Source of the DNA: Tolypeutes matacus
Taxonomy: Eukaryota > Chordata > Mammalia > Cingulata > Chlamyphoridae
DNA: 64,000 bases
Assembly (NCBI GenBank): GCA_026826555.1
Contig: JAKSZT010040477.1
Span: forward strand, 1,079,229-1,143,228
Direction of reading: 5' to 3'
The notes beneath the pieces were generated by a model. The model was given only the letters and a program-made list of their open reading frames with translations. It was not told the DNA's origin and did not search any database. The translations under genes and the position numbers were made by a program. Each line of letters begins with the position of its first letter. Position 1 is the stretch's first letter. Shown piece after piece: positions 12,061 through 22,395 of this stretch.

Positions 12061-14654
12061 TTTCTGCCAATAACTTTCCTGCCTATTCTTTCTCCTATCC
12101 TTTCTTTGGACTACAATATTACACAGGTTATGTTAGTTGATCGGCTATGTTAATGTTATTCAATGATATATGGGAAGTAGTAAATGGAATTATATTTTGA
12201 AAATTCTAATATTGTGTATAAACACATATGCATACATATACATATGTTTGCATAATGTGAATTTTTCTTAAGATGTATAATCCCATATATTTTTACCTAT
12301 GTATTCATTTTTCAGAATTATCATTACAATCAGACTAATGAATATTTTCATTGTCCCCAAAAGTTTCCCCAGGTGTCCACTAATTTGTTTTCTGACACTA
12401 TAGATTAGTTTTCTTTTTCTGGAATTTTATATAAATGCAATGATATAGTACATATGCTTTCTTGTCTGATTTATTTCTCTCAATATTATTGTTTTCAGAT
12501 TCATTAATACTGCAGTATTTTCCAATAGTTCATTATTTTTGTAGCTATGTAGTATTCCTTTGGATAGATATTCAAGGATTTGTTTATTATATTCCTCTCT
12601 TGATGAATTTTGTATTGTTTCTAATTTTGGGTTATTACAAATAAAATTCTCATGGATATTTGAGTATAAGCCTTTCCATGGTCACATGCTTTCATTTCTT
12701 TTGCATAATTACCTAAGTGTAGAATGGACAGTACATATAGTAGATGTAGATTTAACTTTTTCAAAAAATTAAAATACATTTCCAGATAATTGTAGTTATG
12801 GCCTAAGGTATGGTCTATCTTGTATATATACTATAGACACATAAAAAGAATATGTACTCTGTTATGATTTGGTGGTATGCTCTATAAATGTCAATTATAT
12901 CCTATTGGCAGATGGTATCGTTGAGTTCTATATTCTAGTTGATTTTCTCTCTAATTGTTCTATTAATTATTAAGTGTGGTTTTAATTTGTCTATTTCTCT
13001 TTCAAGTAGCTTCATTTTCACTTTATATATTTTAGAGTTCTGCTGTCTGTGGCATATATATTTAGAATTGCTATGTCTTCATTTTTCTTTCTCTAATTTT
13101 TTATTTTTATTTTAAAAGAAGTTTAGATTACATGAATGTTACATAAAATAACACATTAATAACACCATTCTTTAATGTGGTACATTTGTTACAACTGATG
13201 AACATATATTGAAGCATTGCTAATAAATGTGGAATATAGTTTACACTATAGTTTACACTCTATCCTACACAATTTTGTAGGTTATGATAAAATACATAAT
13301 AGCCTGTATTCATCATTGCAATGTCATTCAGGACAATTCAAATGTCCCTAAAGTGCCCCATATTAAACCATAGATTGACTTTTTATCATTATATAATGTA
13401 TCTCTTTATCTCTGGTAATTTTCTTTGTGCTGAGGTCTACTTTACATGAAGTTAACCCAGACAATCTTGCTTTCCTTTCTCTAATATTTTATGTTACATA
13501 TATTCCATCCTTTTATTTTCAATGATCCTGCATCACAATAATTTAAGAGAGTTTATTGTAAAGAGTGTACACTTAGGTCTTATTTGTTTAGACCACTTAC
13601 ATTTAATAGGATTATCAATAGATTAGGGTTTAAGTCTTCCATTTTCTTTTATTTTTGGTCATTCTTTGTGTTTTTCATTTCTCTATTTTTATTTTCTGCC
13701 TTCCTATGGGTTACTTGAACATTTTAAGAAATATATTTTGATTTACTTATAGTGTTTTTGATCATACAATTTGTATAGTTTTTAAATTTGCATAATTTAT
13801 GTATTATACACCTAACTTTTCTACTGGTGTGGTTATTTTGTAAGATTTGGTCATGTATAGAGTCCTTTACCACTTTTATATCTTTTTACCCCTCACCCCC
13901 ATTTACAATATAATTTTATTAAATATTTCTTATACATACATTTAGAACCACATCTCCTTGTTATAATTTTTGGTTCTGCTGTCAAACATAATTTGGAAAA
14001 CCAAGGGAAGGTGAGCCTATTATATTTAGATATACTTGGCTTATTTCAGTTTTTCTTCCTTTCCAATATCCCAAATTTCTTTACCATTTCCATTCTGTTT
14101 AAAATTCTTTTAGTGATTCTTTATTGATAGGTCTGTTTGTGACAAATTCTCTTAGTTCACTTCATCTGACAATCCTTGCATGTTGCCTTTATTCCTAAGG
14201 GTATTTAACTGGGATTAGAAATCTTGGTTGACAGTCTTTTTCTTTCAGTACTTGTAATATATTGGGCCATGTCCTTCTGGCCTTTATGGTTTCTGGTAAC
14301 AAATCCATTATCATACAAATTGTTTTTTCCCAAAAGTAAGGTGTCATTTTTCTTTAGCCATTTTCATGATTATTTTCTTTGCAAATAGTTATCAGAAATT
14401 TAACTATGATGGGTCATGGCATGGATTTGAGTTTATCCTATATGGGATTCGCTCAGATCTTGTTTATGTAAGCTGATATCACTTGCCAAATTTTAGAAAG
14501 TTCCATTCATGATTTCTTTGAGTAGTATTTTATCTCCATACTTTTTCTCTTTTTCTGGGACTCAAACAACATGGATATTACATGTCTTTATAGCCCAACA
14601 GCTCCTGAAACTGTTAATTTTTCACTCTATTTTTTCCCTGTTGTTCAGAATAGA
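12061..14654 (-). mobile_element. old full-length-type L1, 3' half (antisense)
   Basis: Antisense 3' UTR features lie at 12360-12620 (CTATAGATTAGTTTTC, ATATAAATGCAATGATATAG). Antisense ORF2 wording follows at 12790-13090 and 13390-13650 (for example TGCTCTATAAATGTCAATTA and CTTTATCTCTGGTAATTTTC), then 5'-part wording at 14040-14640. The same element continues at 18626-19560 after a MaLR insertion: the flanking bases on the two sides (AGAATAGATAAT and TAATTTCTATTATTC) fit together. The element is heavily diverged. Confidence 0.8.
13096..13372 (-). mobile_element. 5'-truncated L1-like 3' UTR repeat in L1
   Basis: It begins with a T-rich tract, then TTTAAAAGAAGTTTAGATTACATG, and passes through the GTGGTACATTTGTTACAA block (about 13178-13195) to the GTGCCCCATATTA block (13353-13365). 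It is cut within the unit defined at 49.6-51.4 kb, after about 280 bp. The host L1 reads on both sides, so it landed after the L1. Confidence 0.8.
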
Positions 14655-14850
14655 TAATATTTTAGTTTCCTAGGCTGCCAAAGCAAATATGGAGAAATTA
14701 TTTGGCTTAAACAATGGGAATTTAATAGCTTTAGATTGAGGTTTGAAAAAATCCCAAAGAAAGTCGCAGTCAAGGCAATGCTTTTTTCAAGAATAATGTG
14801 GCTTCTGGGGCTGGCTACTAGTGAACGTTGGTTCTTAATTTGCCTCATGG
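14655..14850 (-). mobile_element. MaLR-type LTR, first part (antisense)
   Basis: Opening block TTTTAGTTTCCTAGGCTGCC and GGCTTAAACAATGGGAAT correspond to the LTR at 18.2 kb (GTCTCTTAGGTTGCTCAAAG, AAGCAATAAGAATTTATT). This is one LTR of the MaLR element spanning 14.65-18.62 kb. It is interrupted at 14850 by another LTR and resumes at 15352. Confidence 0.7.
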
Positions 14851-15351
14851 TGTTGTACTTCATGTCTTTTGTAGATGCCAGAAAATTTTGTTCCTAAGGT
14901 AGTCCATTTCTGTGGTTGTAAAATCTATTGTAGATGAGACCTGCTGATTAGATCACTTCAGGAGAGCATGATCTAGAGTGGGTTTAATCCTCTTATTGGA
15001 GTCATTTATAAACTGGAGAAATATAATGAGAGGAGGCCATACAGATAGAGAGAAAGCCACAGGAAAAGAGAATGCCAGGAGAGTAAGAAGCTAAAATCAA
15101 AGGAACCCAGGAGAAAGGAATTCAAAGGCTGAAAGCAACTTGTGCCAGAAGATAATGCAAAGATGGGCAGATGCTGCCATGTGTCTGATCACCCACAGCT
15201 GCAGCTCAGGGGGGAAAGCATATCCTAATGATGCCTTCATTTGGACACTTTCACAACCTCAGAACTGTAAGCTTATAAGTTAATAAATGTCCACTGTAAA
15301 AGCCCAAACATTCCTATATATTGACTTGGCAGACATTAGCAAACCAAAGCG
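14851..15351 (+). mobile_element. nested solo LTR, MaLR-like, with 5-bp TSD
   Basis: About 501 bp starting with TG and flanked by the perfect 5-bp duplication CATGG (14846-14850 and 15352-15356), the duplication length of ERV-type integration. It contains a polyadenylation signal AATAAA at 15282-15287, followed by AAAGCCCAAACATTCC and the GCAAACCAAAGC terminus, in the order seen near the 3' end of MaLR-type LTRs. The terminal CA has changed. Its orientation is opposite to the host LTR, so the insertion is a later event. Confidence 0.72.
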
Positions 15352-15645
15352 CATGGCAAGGCACATAGTGATTCTCTGGGTTCTGCTGATGTTCTGCTTC
15401 CAGTTGTTTCATTTGTAGATTTCTTTCTCTGTCTGCATTTCATTATCTTAAAAAGGACTCAAGTAATATGACTAAGGCATATCTTGATTTAGTTGAGTCA
15501 CAATTTAGCTGAAGTAGCCTAATCAAAAGTTCCTACTTACAATGTATTCACAACCACAAGATTGGATTAAATATAAGAACATATTTTTCTAGGTTACTTA
15601 TAGCTTCAAAACATCACATTCCACCCTCTGGACCCCCCAAATACA
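15352..15645 (-). mobile_element. MaLR-type LTR, second part (antisense)
   Basis: This continues the LTR broken at 14850. GGCAAGGCACATAGTGATTC, GAGTCACAATTTAGCTGAAG and CACAACCACAAGATTGGAT align with 18380-18580. It is followed by the MaLR internal sequence, which starts with the ACCCTCTGGACCCC block also found at 63650. Confidence 0.72.
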
Positions 15646-16189
15646 GTTTATTTCAATTTTCAAAATACATTCATTTTACCAGAATATTCCAATGTTTTAA
15701 GTTCTTTCAGAAACAATGCTTAGTACAAAGTCTCATGAAATTGTTTATGGGTGTGGTCTGTCTTGGGAAACAATTACCTTCTATATGTGGACCTGTTAAA
15801 CCTGGAGAACAATTTATCTACTTGTGATATACAATGAAGTGACAGGCAAGGGATAAACATTCCCATTGCCACAGGGCAAAATTGGAAATAAAACGGGGGT
15901 CATAGATCCCAAACAATTCAAAAACCCTGCAGGGCCTACTCTCTTAGATTTCAAAGTCTGAGTGTCATCTATGGAATGTTGTTTTGTCTTTTGTCTATGA
16001 TGGAATGGCAGCCCCAACCCTTCCAAGTGCTTGTGTAGTGGCCATAATCTCCCCAGCCCCAGGGACACAGGCTGTACCCTCACCAAGCATCTGGGAGGTG
16101 GCCAGATTCTTTGCAATTCCTATGACATAGTTTCCACTCTTTCTACACACAAAGGTAGGTCCATTCTTTTGGCCTGAGAAAACATCTTT

Positions 16190-17439
16190 TTTTTTTTTTT
16201 ATTGTGGGTAAAAATCAAATTTATCACAATACATACCAATATTTGTAAAATGATATATAAATATATATGCATATATGTGCATTTGCTTACATAAATGTTA
16301 TATATATATATACACATATATATATATATTTTAAAGGTGCTTAGATTACCTAGATATTACACAGAAATTACAGGGATTCCTATGTTCCCCACCTCCCACA
16401 CCTCCCACAACATCACACACAAACATTCTTCATCAGTGTGGCACATCATCCGCAACGGATATACACATCCTGGGGCCTTGCCACCAAGCATAGACCACAG
16501 CTCACATCGTAGACCACATTCTCTCCCACACAGTTCTGCATGGTATATGCTGATGTAAAATGGCCTACATCTGTCACTGAAACGCCACTCAGGACAACCC
16601 CCAAGTCCTGAAAAATCCCCTGTATTTCAACTCCCCTTCCCCTCCCTGACCTGAGAGTGTTCATTGGCCACCAGCTCTACGTCACTGTTATAATTACTTC
16701 CATTGCTTGAATCACAATATGTCTACAAATACCATTAAATCCACTCTAGTCCATAGTTCTTCCCCCAATCTTGAGGGGACTGGGATGGTGATGTCCACTC
16801 CACCTGCAAGTGAGAGAGGGTTTATATCCCATGGATATGGTGGATGGGATTATCCTGCCTGCAGCTGCAGGCCCTCTCCTGTGGGACATGACTCCCAGGG
16901 ATAAGCCTCACTAGCAACGAGGGATTAATACCAAGTGCCAACTGGCACACGATTGAAAAAAGACCTTGAATAAAAGGGGGAAAAAAGTAAAGAGAAATGA
17001 GTTCACATGGCTAAGAGACTTCAACAAAAATCGGGAGGTCATCCCAGAGGTAAAGCTTATGCACACCTCAGTAGGATCTCATAGAACAGCAAAGTGGATA
17101 TCACCCCACACAGAGGGGCTCCTGAGGGCTCTGGAGACACCCAGGTCCTATATAAGGGGGGATAGCCCCAGAGATTGATGCCTTATTAGTGGGCTCTACT
17201 TTGGAATCTGTGCTCCTGAGAATGACAGAGTTGGACTCAAATAAGTCCTCCCTGCACATGGTCCAACAGTCCCTTCTATTCAAACCTATATGTGATGCTG
17301 GAATTTTTAGGTGTACTTCCAGATACTGGAGCCTCTGGCCTGCTTATGTGCCAGCTGTGCCTAGAATCTCGGTGGAGCTGCAACTCCTACCCTACAGCTC
17401 AATGGACTCATCCAAGTCACCTGGCGAGGAGACGACGAA
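16190..17439 (-). mobile_element. twin-primed L1-like 3' UTR retroposon with TSD
   Basis: Flanked by a 14-bp target-site duplication with one mismatch (GAGAAAACATCTTT at 16176-16189; GAGAAGACATCTTT at 17440-17453). The left end is a T-run followed by ATTGTGGG, that is a poly(A) tail after an AATAAA-like end on the minus strand. The left part, to about 16880, follows the order of the 49.6 kb unit. The right part (about 16885-17439) is inverted relative to that unit: GACATGACTCCCAGGGATAA, AGTGCCAACTGGCAC, GGCTAAGAG and AACAGCCC-type blocks run in the opposite sense. A 5' inversion plus TSD and A-tail is the signature of L1 twin priming. Confidence 0.85.
16292..16332. repeat. (TA)n-rich microsatellite
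   Basis: Two TA runs separated by CACA, within the extended 3' terminal module of the retroposon. Confidence 0.85.
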
Positions 17440-18198
17440 GAGAAGACATCTTTGATTCAGAAATCACTTTCCATCATACTGCCCTTGAATTGGTTTTTCC
17501 TTCAATATTTTCTGTTGCTGTTCCTTTTAGTAGTGACTGGCAATTTTTGCATTCATACAGATCTCACAAAAAACCTTATCACTTTGTATGTAGTACAAAA
17601 GAGTCCCAACTATCCGACAAATGAACATTCCACACATTCATACACGATTACTGTATTTCCAATCTTGACATCCATAGAAACTGCTGACTGGTTCCATGTT
17701 CAGTTAAACCTTCACATGCAGTACTATTTTCTGTTGACTTGCTTTCCAAAAACTCATAATTTTCTAAACCATCAATTTCTTTTTGCTCAGGTGTTCAGTT
17801 CTCAGCTTATTATGTTCCTCTTGCATTTTGCTATAAATACCAAGGAGAAATCAGGCTGAACTTTCCAATCTTATCTTGGACATGTCCTCAACTCAATGTC
17901 CAACTTCATTAAAATGTTATGCTTTCCATCCAACATCAGAACTCAATTTTCTAATATTCCCAGCCACCTTAAAATACGGATCACTTTTTCTCCAGTTTGC
18001 AATAACATATTCATCATTTTCTTCAAAGGCATCATCAGAAGTAAGTTTAGCATTCATAATTCCACAGTCTCTTCAAAGCAGTCTAGGCTTTTTCTATCAA
18101 ACAACTCACAATTTTCCAGACTCAAACCATTACACAATTCCTAATCTGTTTCCATATTTTTGTTATTTGCAATAGCAGCACCACACTCTCCTGAGTGC

Positions 18199-18622
18199 TA
18201 TTTTAGTCTCTTAGGTTGCTCAAAGCAAATACCATGAAATGGATTCTGTTAAGCAATAAGAATTTATTCACTCACAATTTTGAGGCTGGGCAAATGACCA
18301 AATCAAGGCATCATACTTTCTTCCTGAAGACTGGCTTCCAGCAGGCTTCTCTGTCATATTACAAGGCACATAACAGTATCTGCTGACTTCTCCATTCTCT
18401 TCTGGTTTTCATTGATTTCAACTTCTTGCTTTCATGGTTTTCTCATTCTCTGAATATCATTCTCCTATAGAGTATGCCAGGATAAGGATCCATCCTGATT
18501 GAGTTGGGTCACACCTTAGCTGAAGTTGCCTCCTCAAGACTTACTAATTTCAGTGGGTTCATAACCACAGGAATGAATGAAATTTAAGAACATGCTTTTC
18601 TGTGGTACAAACTGCTTAACCA
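18199..18622 (-). mobile_element. MaLR-type LTR (5' LTR of the minus element)
   Basis: Runs from CTATTTTAGTCTCTTAGG to about TGCTTAACCATGA. It pairs with the split LTR at 14.65-15.65 kb and with the LTR at 63.2 kb (shared blocks: GAATTTATT, GAGGC, GGCACA, TAGCTGAAG, AACCACAGGA). The host L1 resumes at once on its right. Confidence 0.72.
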
Positions 18623-18625
18623 TGA

Positions 18626-19560
18626 AAGTTAATTTCTATTATTCTATTTTTCTTTTCACTGATTCTTTCCTCTGTTCTTTACATTGTGCCATTGAGCTCA
18701 TTCATTGAGGTTTTTGTTTCAGTGATTGTATTTTCAGTTCTAATATTTGTTTGTTGAGTCTTTCCATTTTTTTCTTGTTTCAAGCATGTTCGTAATTGAT
18801 TATTCAAACATTTTTATCATGGCTACTTTAAAACATTAACAAATGATTCTAGCATTTATTTCATCTTGTTTGAATCTATTATATTTTCTCATTCACTTTG
18901 AGATCTTGTTGGTTCTTTGGATGTCTACTGATTTTCCTTTAATATCTGGACATTTTGCATTATATTATGAAACTGTGCATCTTATATAAAATTTTTGTTT
19001 TAGCTAGCTTTTTCTGACATCTTCCTGGCAGGGGAATGGCAGGCTGTTACTCTTACTGCCAATTGGAGTAGAAGTTCAGATTTTTCATTCAGCCTCCATT
19101 GACAACCAAGAGGGGGTTCTCATAATTACTGCTAAGTGGCGATGGGTGTACTGTCTCCTCACATGTCCTACACAGGCTGTGTGGAGGAAAAGACCTACTT
19201 ACTGTTGAGTTTTGGCCTCCTCTGTTATCACCCTACTGGAGAGTGGGAGGGGCACCACATTACTCCCAGGAGTGGGTGGAATCCAAACTCCCCTTATGGT
19301 CTCCATTGACATTATGGAAGAAAAGTCTCATTAGTGAACATGAAGATCGAAGTACCAGTTTCCTACTTGGTCTTTCTGACATTACCTAGGTGTGATATGA
19401 GCTTAATGATCAACCTCAGTTAATAACTTGGGGAGTTCTGGAGCCTCAGTGAGCCTTCCAGTTGTCCTAAGTGAACTGGATAGCCAAGCCTCTATACATC
19501 TGCATTACTCAAATATTATGATGTGGCAAAGCATGTGACCTTAGCAAGGTGATGTTCTGC
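18626..19560 (-). mobile_element. old L1, 5' part (antisense)
   Basis: Continuation of the minus strand L1 at 12.1-14.65 kb: TCACTGATTCTTTCCTCTGT (about 18658-18677), GAGGTTTTTGTTTCAGTGAT and CACTTTGAGATCTTGTTGG are antisense wording of the L1 ORF1/5' region of old L1s. The GC-richer right part (19010-19560) fits a 5' UTR. The exact 5' end is unclear. Confidence 0.62.
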
Positions 19561-22395
19561 AGTGGTGGCAATACCTGATGAGAAATGTGGGTGGCATATT
19601 CCAATGTGTACCACAGTCCTCACCTTGCATCACAACTTAGATTCAACATTTTATATACATGCAAGGAGTAGCTTCTCCATTATTCCATGCCCCTCTCTTC
19701 CTAGAAGAAAATTAAGAAGGAATTTTAGTGGAACAAACTATAGCTTCTCAGGGCTATGGTTGTTGAGAAACTAGCACGTGTAAGGGCCAGCTACAAAAGA
19801 AGGAAATACATGGAGTTTTCAAGGCCTGGATGAACCTCATCTTCACTATACCAAGCAGTTTCCACAACAACATCCTCAAATAGAAACTGAAAAGGACTTT
19901 AAACATTTGTTTTGGAAGATCCTGTATTAGTCTTAGTTAAATGAAATTAGTTACTGTATTATTCTGTTGCATATCTTTGTAAGTTAGGAGAGAAACACAA
20001 GGAATCATCTGCAAGGAGAAAACATACATCCATAAAATGAATTTTAAACTTTGAGTCTGAAACCCATGCTGTCACTGAGCTCTGACTAACTTTGAGAATA
20101 ATTTGCCTTTCTGGATATTTTCATCCTCTGAATAAAATAGGATAAATATTTATCCAAAATGGGATTTATTCTCCTATATAACTTTCAGAATGTCAGGATA
20201 AAAAATATGAATTTCAATTCTATAGATAATGTACCCCAATATAAAGTTTCCCTAATTATGATTCATCTCATTATACATTTATATTCCTTTAAGATCTAGA
20301 GAATGTTTGGGTAAATTTCTGAGATTATTTTTGTCAATGAGAAACAGCAACAGTCACAAACAAACACACCAAGAAATAATTTCAAAACTGTCCCTCCCCC
20401 AAAATTACTGAGTAATAATGATTGAAAAATAGTGCAATAAAATCCCATTCATGGATCTAAAGAGCATGAATATTTATTATTCTCTATTGCCTTTCCATTA
20501 GTTCCTCATCTCATCTACATCTAAATTCAGCTAGTGTTATTAAACTTTATTTTTGTAAATTATGATGTTATTCAAATTCAATTCCTTCCTTATTTCCAGT
20601 TTCTCCCTATATCATTTAATAGATTTTCTTAAGACACAAGTTTTATTTAAGGAAAGGGAAAAGGCAGTAATCTGCTACTAATAAGGAACACATTTTGGGA
20701 TTTCAGTTTCAGCTTTTATGATGCAGAAATATACTCCTGTAAAGCATTAGGGCATATCTGGGGTTTTTCAATAGTTTTCATCCCATAGACTATATTATAC
20801 ATCCTCTAAAGTGACTTCTAATGAGAGAAAACAGGGGAAAAAAATGGACTAGTATGAACATGGGAATAAATATGTTCCCAAATTTAGAGAAATTCTTCTT
20901 TATCAAATACCACATTTACTCTTAAAAAATATAAAATCAAAATAGGAAAGTGAAACATTAAAGATATATTTATAACATATATGAGAGACCATGGTATAAT
21001 CTATTTATTTAAATAACTCAAAAATCGAGATGAAAATCACAACACAAGTAAATAATATCAAATGAACTTTTAAATTAAAAATATAAAACACTTTCAATAA
21101 AAAGAATTCCAACCAAAATTTCAACTTAGGAAGAGATGTTCAATTAGGGAACACAAATTAGGGAAATGGAAAATAATATTATTTTTTAGCTATGAGATTG
21201 AACATTTTTTTGATAAAATAAAATATTTGGCATACATAATGGTGAGGAAAATGGGTCATTTCAGTTATTATTTATGAGGGTACAAATTGGGGACAAAGTT
21301 TAGTGTGTGATTCTCCAAGGTTTACTATAGAAAAATGCCCAAGGACTTTAACCTGGCTATTTAACTTCCTCCAGATATAAATATACACATCACAAAGACA
21401 ATTGCTGTAATGTAATTGTTTAGAGAGGTGAAATGTGGAGGAAAAAATTTCCAATTTGCATCATTATTGGGCAGAAAAGTAAGGCATTGCTGAGCAACCA
21501 TTAAAAGGAACTGAAGCATAGCTCTATGTGCAGATAAGTAATTGTCTTCAAAGTGCATTGTAAAGTATGAAGTGCAGAATAATATGCACACATTTCTGGC
21601 CACTTTTATAAATTTATTTATTAACTGCTGTGTGACAGACCTTGTAGACATTATTAAAGGCATAAAGTCTAATAATTTAATAATCACTGGCTATGAATAC
21701 CTTTCAGCCTAGGAAGGGATGGGGCAATTGCTTTGATGTGCTGAATATAATGAGAGGCTAGTAACCTAGAACAAAATTTCTCCTGGAAGAAATGATGTCA
21801 GTATTAAAACTTAAAGCATTAGTTGCACTTAAGGAAATAAAGATGAAAAAGATTTCCTAAAAGAGAGAATATTACAAATGTCCAAACTGTCTCAGCATTG
21901 TTAACACTACCATTCCTGCACCTGGTTGATTTACAAACATCGCCTAATGGCTTGTGCTTTTGACCACACATTAATTACCTGACTTGCTCTCTTTAGCAGA
22001 ATGTTCTCTTCAGATGTATGGCTCTTTATGCCATTTCCCTGGGAAATTATGATTTGGTTTATCTCTATATTTCCAGTTAACATTACCTGGGATTTAGCCA
22101 CCAAGTCTACTTGGTTGCAAAGTCCATAAGAACCAGGGGTCAGACTGCCCTTTCTGGAAACCTAAATTCTTTTTTAAACATTTTACAAATCCAGCTATGC
22201 ATACTTCCCTAGCTATCTCTCACACCCATGATTCAGTCTGGGTCAAAGTCAAGGCATACCTTGGCCATCCAGATTAAGATATCAGAAAGGTGCCGGGTTT
22301 GAAATGGAAAAGTATGAAAAGCATCATTACTAATACCTAGTAAACCTCAGGCTTTATTGAAAATACTGATTGAATGGAGTATTGCCTTCCAAAAT
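19561..22395. other. long stretch without recognised genes or repeats
   Basis: About 2.8 kb of AT-rich DNA. The frames at 19562-19774 and on the minus strand at 21272-21687 have no family resemblance. Ancient repeats cannot be excluded. This is one of the few parts not explained by young repeats. Confidence 0.5.

Larger units (their letters stand above)
15646..18198 (-). mobile_element. MaLR internal region (antisense), interrupted
   Basis: Non-autonomous LTR-retroposon body. Segment 15646-16175 matches 63650-64000 block by block (for example ATAAACATTCCCATTGCC against ATAAACCATTCTCTTTCCC, and TTAGATTTCAAAGTCTGAG against TTAGATTTCAGAGTCTAAG). Segment 17454-18198 ends in the block AATAGCAGCACCACACTCTC just before the LTR, wording typical of antisense MaLR internal sequence. 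The open frames at 17452-17859 and 17876-18175 are antisense readings of it. A 1.25 kb retroposon interrupts it at 16190-17439. Confidence 0.72.

Noticed and set aside
17452..17859. 135-codon open frame with a hydrophobic segment
   Set aside because: Antisense MaLR internal sequence; overlaps other chance frames in the same repeat.
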